From Deltaproteobacteria bacterium (lineage in GTDB: Bacteria; UBA10199; DSSB01): a DNA stretch of 18,314 bases. The position numbers and the translations under genes are program-made. The stretch covers positions 1 to 18,314 of the forward strand of contig JAJFLL010000312.1 in NCBI GenBank assembly GCA_021772695.1. The letters run 5' to 3'. Positions 15,601 through 18,314 of this stretch are shown here, in pieces. The stretch's first letter is position 1. Each line of letters begins with the position of its first letter. The notes below the pieces were generated by a model. That model saw nothing but the letters and a program-made list of their open reading frames with translations, made no database searches and was not told the origin of the DNA.

Positions 15601-15739
15601 GGTGATATTAGGCGGGGTAATGGTTTCTACCGTATTGACCCTCTTCGTCGTGCCGTGTGCTTACAGTCTCATGGCACGCTTAGAAAAAAAGCGGGTATTA
15701 GATAAATCTCCCATATCGGTTGATGCTCCTGCTACCTGA
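12623..15739 (+). CDS. RND (AcrB/HAE1-type) multidrug efflux pump
   Basis: Proton-driven inner-membrane trimer that exports hydrophobic compounds through a TolC-like channel. The 1038-residue length and duplicated layout (TM1 near 10-30, periplasmic loop, TM2-6, then a second half) match AcrB/MexB relatives. Proton-relay residues are present: Asp403-Asp404 in VVDDAIMVLEN (TM4) and Lys929 in GIVKKNSIMLVDF (TM10), followed by RLRPIMMTSFATM (TM11). The absence of metal-pump signatures argues for an HAE1 drug pump rather than a CusA type. The frame runs back to 12587, but the ATG at 12623, within the ATGA overlap with tolC, gives the expected N-terminus (LSIKNPVFAWML). No membrane-fusion protein is encoded before, between or after, so an adaptor must come from elsewhere. 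No terminator is obvious, and a decayed rtcB copy begins 22 bp after the stop. Confidence 0.95.
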   Translation: MTLSDLSIKNPVFAWMLMAAMILFGWISFSRMGVSEMPDVDFPVISVSLTFEGAAPEIMEIDVVDLIEESMLTLEGLRSIQSTASQERASITVEFDLDRNIDSALQDVQNKIAQIRNRLPQELDPPIVRKTNPEDQPIMWISLSGDKPMREVMEFARDHIKDQLQTVGGVGEVLLGGYIEPNLRVWVNRAKLNRWELTVLDVTSAIEKEHVEIPAGRLETPEKELNIRSFGEAKQPSDFEKIQIRERGGRPIYRPIYIGDVARVEQGLDDIRRISRTNGKTSLGLGIKKQRGSNAVKVAQGIRAEIKKLQTTLPEGYNLQVNFDATKFIEETVDEMKFTLLLSALLTAVVCFLFLASWGSTFNILLAIPTSIMGSFIFLYFMGFTLNTFTMLALILVVGIVVDDAIMVLENIMRHREMGKPPLDAARDGAREITSAAVAATLALIAIFIPVVFMEGVIGKFFFQFGITLSIAVALSLLEALTLTPMRASRFIRNTHSDGAFARMIHNLFEQLRKFYQVLLKGCLKFRWGVIIISFLFFAASLFLIKDLRKEFVPAQDMSSIFVRVQTPIGSALPFTDKKIQQAEAIVGETPEVIRYFVAVGGFGGQEANRGVIFITLKDPRERPIDPETGKRATQAQVMARLGAQLNKIPDFRAVLQDLSTRGFTAQRGFPVEFTVRGPDWEKLVGFSNELLEKMKQNPVFTDVDTDYEFGQPEIQVYPLREAAAHRGVDVQSIGRTIQAMMGGLDVGKFTDKGRRNDIRLRLEEEGRKTAQDISKLYVRNDEGELIPLDQLVEIKQRVTLKSITRRDRERAVGIFANVAPGESQAEALTKAQELAGEVLPAGYRIVFSGSAQTFTESFQSLLFVLFLGIIIAYMVLGTQYNSFIHPFVVLLAMPFSVSGALIALKVSNLSINIYSLIGLILLMGIVKKNSIMLVDFANQRREEGLPLYEALLTACPQRLRPIMMTSFATMAAALPPALALGPGAETRIPMAVVILGGVMVSTVLTLFVVPCAYSLMARLEKKRVLDKSPISVDAPAT

Positions 15740-15761
15740 CCTCATAACTCCAATGGAGAAA

Positions 15762-15995
15762 TCACCCCTTGATCACCCCCAAGGGTTTTAGTTTCACCAC
15801 CTTCCGACTCAAGCCGGCGCCTTCTACTGCAGGCACCACATCGGCCACATTTTAATAGGCCAAGGGAATATTTTGCTGGCAGAGAACGAGTTGGATGGTG
15901 GAAAAAGTAAAATTGGAGATAAAAGAAACGGTGGAGGAGAAACGAATCTTAGTTTGGAGAAAATTATTTAATCCAGCGAAGGCAAAATCATTCCA
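15762..15995 (-). pseudogene. decayed second copy of rtcB (3' part)
   Basis: Bases 15762-15869 align without gaps to 17602-17709, the 3' end of the intact rtcB (exact offset 1840 bp, about 9 mismatches in 108). They still encode ADVVPAVEGAGLSRKVVK followed by LKPLGVIKG and the same TGA stop. Upstream the copy is broken: an in-frame TAA replaces a Lys codon right after the Ala-Tyr pair, and the next homologous stretch (15864-15891, 24 of 28 matching) corresponds to 17961-17988, so about 257 bp is deleted. Further leftover homology appears around 15976-15988 (13 identical bases with 18164-18176, encoding NDFAFA versus ANFAFA). Beyond about 15995 I see no homology. It is not expected to make a functional ligase. 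Confidence 0.82.
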
Positions 15996-16097
15996 GTTCT
16001 GGAGTTGATGAAAAACAAGTAGTGGCTCCGTCATCATAAATTCTTTATTTGACCCAGGCAGGCTCTTTTCCCATAATTTAAAGGTAGGAACGAATTT

Positions 16098-16568
16098 ATG
16101 GTCGTTTTATTTTTGCAAATCGGGGTCTTTGTTTTGCTCCTTTTGCTGGAGAAAATCTTCAAGCTGAGGGCCTTAAGTTTTCGTACCTGCGGTCGTTTTT
16201 CCATGGCGGCCCTATTTTTATTCACGGGGAGTTCCCATTTCTACCTGACCGAGGCTATGGTTGAAATGGTCCCGCCCCAATTGCCCCATCCGGAACTTAT
16301 AGTTTACGCCTCGGGGGTCTTTGAAATGGTAGCGGCACTGGGTTTATTTTTCCAGCGAACGGCGCGAATAACCAGTTGGGTCTTGATTCTATTATTACTT
16401 GCCTTGCTACCGGCCAATATCTACGCCGCGGTGGCGCGGGTCGGCTTGGGGGGGCACGTTAAGGGGCCCAGTTATTTATGGTTCCGTGTCCCCCTGCAAT
16501 TTTTTTGGATCGCCTGGCTTTGGTATTTTAGTAAGGGTGAGTCCATCTCAACCCCGCGACCCAGGTGA
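16098..16568 (+). CDS. DoxX-like small membrane protein
   Basis: Encodes 156 residues with four hydrophobic segments (about 3-20, 32-50, 66-86 and 92-112, plus a final one near 130-147). The segments PQLPHPELIVYASGVFEM, ALGLFF, LLLALLPANIYAA and GPSYLWFRVPLQFFWIAW follow the pattern of DoxX-related inner-membrane proteins, in which a GxxE/LG helix and a PAN(I/V) loop recur. DoxX relatives have been linked to quinone or sulfur chemistry and to oxidative stress, but nothing here points to a specific role. The ATG at 16098 is supported by AGGTAGGA about 9 bases upstream. It runs alone on the plus strand, between the decayed rtcB copy and the HExxH gene, which converges with it leaving 19 bp between stops. 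Many Arg residues sit at loop ends in line with the positive-inside rule. Confidence 0.75.
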   Translation: MVVLFLQIGVFVLLLLLEKIFKLRALSFRTCGRFSMAALFLFTGSSHFYLTEAMVEMVPPQLPHPELIVYASGVFEMVAALGLFFQRTARITSWVLILLLLALLPANIYAAVARVGLGGHVKGPSYLWFRVPLQFFWIAWLWYFSKGESISTPRPR

Positions 16569-16587
16569 GCTCCGTCCCATGAAAGGC

Positions 16588-17316
16588 TTAGGGATTCAAA
16601 TGATAGGAGGCCTCTAAATACTGTTGGGAAAGAAAGAAGATTTGGGGAAGAAAATAGTGTCGGAGCGATTGGAGGGAATAATCCAAAAATTCCTGACTTT
16701 CTTGACGGTAGGGGAAGATGGCTTCAATTTCGGGGTGGCGATAGGTATAGAGGATGTCCTGAGAAAAGGCCGCGGCCTCTTCCTCGAAGATCATGGGGGA
16801 GACATTACAATGCAACAGGGTCCGGATTAAATCCCCTCCCAGAAAAACCAAGAGACTTTCCAGAGTGCTGTTTTGAGCCATCCGGGTGAGGAAGGATTCC
16901 ACGGAGTAATAAAGCATAGTTTGAGAGGGAGAGACCAAACCATTCTGAAAATGGATCCGGTGAGTATTTTCATGGTGAAGAACTCCCGCCGCGGCCGGAT
17001 ATTCGCCCCTAAGAATCATCCCCAAGGTTCGGGGCATGAGGAAGATTTTATCCGGTTCGGGATCGTAATAGGCATAGAGTTCCTGCTTTTCTTCCCGATG
17101 GCAGGCCAAATACTCCCAAATATTTTGATAGGTATATCGGGGTGTGTAGGTGACCCGTCCCCGAACCGATAGGGAGGCCTTTTGGGAATCCAAGGAAACC
17201 GAATAGGCACAATAACCCTTCTCATGGTGCAATAGATAATAAAGGGCGTGGGAGGAATCCTCTAGCTGGGAAAGGTCTTCCGGGATCAGGGGGCCCACTG
17301 CGGGATGGGGATCCAC
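16588..17316 (-). CDS. unrecognised protein with HExxH zinc-protease motif
   Basis: I do not recognise the family. The 242-residue product contains HENTH (115-119) preceded by AAAGVLHHE and followed by RIHFQNG, which is a textbook zincin active-site helix. FEEEAAAFSQD (177-187) about 60 residues later could supply the third zinc ligand (Glu178-180), as in gluzincins. The first 100 residues look beta-rich with many Tyr (VTYTPRYTYQNIWEYL, LYAYYDPEPDKIF). A putative metallopeptidase is the best reading. The GTG at 17316 is chosen because AAGGAGG lies 8 bases upstream (17325-17331). The frame continues upstream for 18 sense codons to a TGA at 17371-17373, and beyond that TGA reads like a signal peptide, so the gene may be an N-terminally broken form of a secreted protein. 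It lies downstream of rtcB on the same strand and converges with the DoxX-like gene. Confidence 0.7.
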   Translation of the reverse strand: MDPHPAVGPLIPEDLSQLEDSSHALYYLLHHEKGYCAYSVSLDSQKASLSVRGRVTYTPRYTYQNIWEYLACHREEKQELYAYYDPEPDKIFLMPRTLGMILRGEYPAAAGVLHHENTHRIHFQNGLVSPSQTMLYYSVESFLTRMAQNSTLESLLVFLGGDLIRTLLHCNVSPMIFEEEAAAFSQDILYTYRHPEIEAIFPYRQESQEFLDYSLQSLRHYFLPQIFFLSQQYLEASYHLNP

Positions 17317-17324
17317 CCGGCCGG

Positions 17325-17331
17325 CCTCCTT
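17325..17331 (-). promoter_or_regulatory. strong Shine-Dalgarno setting a GTG start
   Basis: On the minus strand AAGGAGG lies 8 bases before the GTG at 17316. It is the best ribosome site for this gene and is the main reason to start there rather than treat the open frame further upstream as coding. It also reads in frame as Lys-Glu-Ala, so chance is possible. Confidence 0.55.
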
Positions 17332-17601
17332 CGTGCCCTCATATAGGGCGAACCCTTCCGCCAGAGGAAGTCAAATCGAAACAGATGGGAAAAACAATGG
17401 CGTCACCGCAAAACCCCTAATGAGAAACTCCACCCCGAAAGGAAGAACTTATCGAAGCTCCGAAAAAGATGTTGTCCTCCTCTCAAAATGCCAAGGGCGT
17501 GAATGGGACCCACGGTTATAGTGCGGTGTTTTTGCCACCAAAAGTATCTATTGAGGCGCATTTGCGCACCTATAGGATTAGGTCTTTGCCGAATAGAAAA
17601 A

Positions 17602-18314
17602 TCACCCCTTGATCACCCCCAAAGGTTTTAATTTCACCACCTTCCGACTCAAGCCGGCGCCTTCTACGGCAGCAACCACATCGGCCACATCTTTATAGGC
17701 CCAGGGAACTTCTTCATTCACGGTGGCGCGAGAGGCCCCTCTGACATAAATGCCTTGTTCCATCAGTTCCTGTTCTACATTTCGGCCACGGGTACTTTTT
17801 TTAGCCTGATTTCGACTCATGCGACGACCGGCGCCATGACAAGTCGAACCGAAGGTGCGAGCGGCGGCCGTATCGGTACCGATAAGCACATAGGAGTATC
17901 GTCCCATGTCTCCGGGAATCAACACCGGCTGCCCCACCTGCCGGTAATGGGCGGGCACCAGGGAATTTTTTGGCGGCAGGGAACGAGTGGCGCCCTTGCG
18001 ATGCACCAAAAGCCTTTTGGAGTGCCCTCTGACCTGGTGTTCTTCAAACTTCGCAATATTATGACAGACATCATAGACCAGACGAATCCCCATGGCCTCG
18101 TAACTATCTCGAAAAATTTCCTCGAAGGATTTTCGAACCAAGTGGGTAATATACTGACGATTGGCGAAGGCAAAATTTGCCGCGGCGGCCATGGCTCCCA
18201 GGTAAGCCTTGGCCTCTGTAGACGAAATGGGAGCACAACAGAGCTGTTTGTCGGGAAGATCTATTTTATATTTTTGGGCAGCCGCCAGCATGGCTGCTAA
18301 ATGGTCGGAACAAG
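17602..18314 (-). CDS. rtcB: RNA-splicing ligase RtcB, N-terminus cut by window edge
   Basis: Joins RNA 2',3'-cyclic phosphate or 3'-phosphate ends to 5'-OH ends, using GTP and Mn2+. It works in RNA repair, and in tRNA splicing in other domains of life. The visible C-terminal part of about 237 residues has all later family motifs: PDKQLCCAPI, AAAANFAFANRQ, DVCHNIAK with a metal-binding His, HRKGATRS with the His that forms the GMP adduct, GDMGRYSYVL, FGSTCHGAGRRMSR and the conserved end GVIKG. The frame is open through 18314; the first ATG, at 18291, is internal, since RtcB is usually 400-480 residues. GDMG for the commoner GSMG is a mild variation. No RNA cyclase or archease gene is visible, but it could lie beyond the edge. 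The 285-bp stretch after its stop has no clear terminator. Confidence 0.95.
   Translation of the reverse strand, partial: CSDHLAAMLAAAQKYKIDLPDKQLCCAPISSTEAKAYLGAMAAAANFAFANRQYITHLVRKSFEEIFRDSYEAMGIRLVYDVCHNIAKFEEHQVRGHSKRLLVHRKGATRSLPPKNSLVPAHYRQVGQPVLIPGDMGRYSYVLIGTDTAAARTFGSTCHGAGRRMSRNQAKKSTRGRNVEQELMEQGIYVRGASRATVNEEVPWAYKDVADVVAAVEGAGLSRKVVKLKPLGVIKG

Noticed and set aside
15852..16037. 61-residue minus-strand open frame as an independent gene
   Set aside because: Its 3' end is the decayed rtcB copy ending at the in-frame TAA; it is better explained as pseudogene remnant than as a new gene.
17333..17521. 62-residue plus-strand open frame
   Set aside because: GTG start with no ribosome site, basic low-information product, and it lies antisense to the upstream extension of the HExxH frame.
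17560..17580. Terminator for rtcB at GGCGCATTTGCGCACC
   Set aside because: The dyad is short and mismatched, with no T-run in the leftward direction.
17755..18300. 181-residue plus-strand open frame opposite rtcB
   Set aside because: RtcB on the minus strand has all catalytic motifs; the opposite frame is a long shadow.

Overview
The window looks like chromosomal DNA of a Gram-negative bacterium. The signs are a TolC-type outer-membrane protein, an RND inner-membrane pump, a periplasmic DsbD and a secreted LytM-type peptidase. Base composition is moderate and gene density is high. The lineage cannot be fixed from the sequence. A PK_C-like/DAC diadenylate cyclase in a diderm, next to generic housekeeping genes, would fit a deltaproteobacterial-grade group (Bdellovibrionota, Myxococcota or Desulfobacterota-like), but this is weak inference. 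TGA is an ordinary stop here, since several clear genes end with it.

Layout. (1) 1-2076, minus strand: a nucleoside-salvage pair, a pyrimidine nucleoside phosphorylase followed by a purine nucleoside phosphorylase that runs off the left edge. (2) 2157-5308: an RlmI-type rRNA methyltransferase converging on an orphan hybrid-free sensor histidine kinase; their stop codons overlap by 4 bp. (3) 5372-5481: two near-tandem copies of a 48-bp palindromic element in the gap between the kinase and dsbD. (4) 5523-9781: dsbD (minus), then glutamate dehydrogenase, a DacZ-like c-di-AMP synthase and a small acidic protein (plus). (5) 9805-10740: a LytM/M23 peptidase (minus) and a 378-bp regulatory gap holding a minus-strand terminator with a competing hairpin, several palindromes, and the promoter/operator of the next operon. 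(6) 10741-15739: a translationally coupled operon tetR-tolC-RND, with an 18-bp palindrome abutting the tetR start codon and no gene for a periplasmic adaptor. (7) 15762-18314: an rtcB neighbourhood with an intact partial rtcB at the right edge, a decayed second rtcB copy 1840 bp away, and between them a DoxX-like membrane protein and an unrecognised protein with an HExxH zinc-protease motif.

How the genes work together. The phosphorylases recover bases and (deoxy)ribose-1-phosphate from nucleosides. TetR, TolC and the RND protein form a self-regulated efflux unit that must borrow its adaptor. DsbD exports reducing power to the periplasm. Glutamate dehydrogenase and the diadenylate cyclase are adjacent and co-directional, which may or may not be meaningful.

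Most worth a second look are the HExxH protein, whose reading frame extends upstream through an in-frame TGA into a signal-peptide-like stretch; the rtcB duplication with a scar between 8-bp repeats; the adaptor-less RND operon with an almost leaderless tetR; and the 48-bp paired palindromes. I found no CRISPR array, tRNA, rRNA, transposase, integrase or phage gene.
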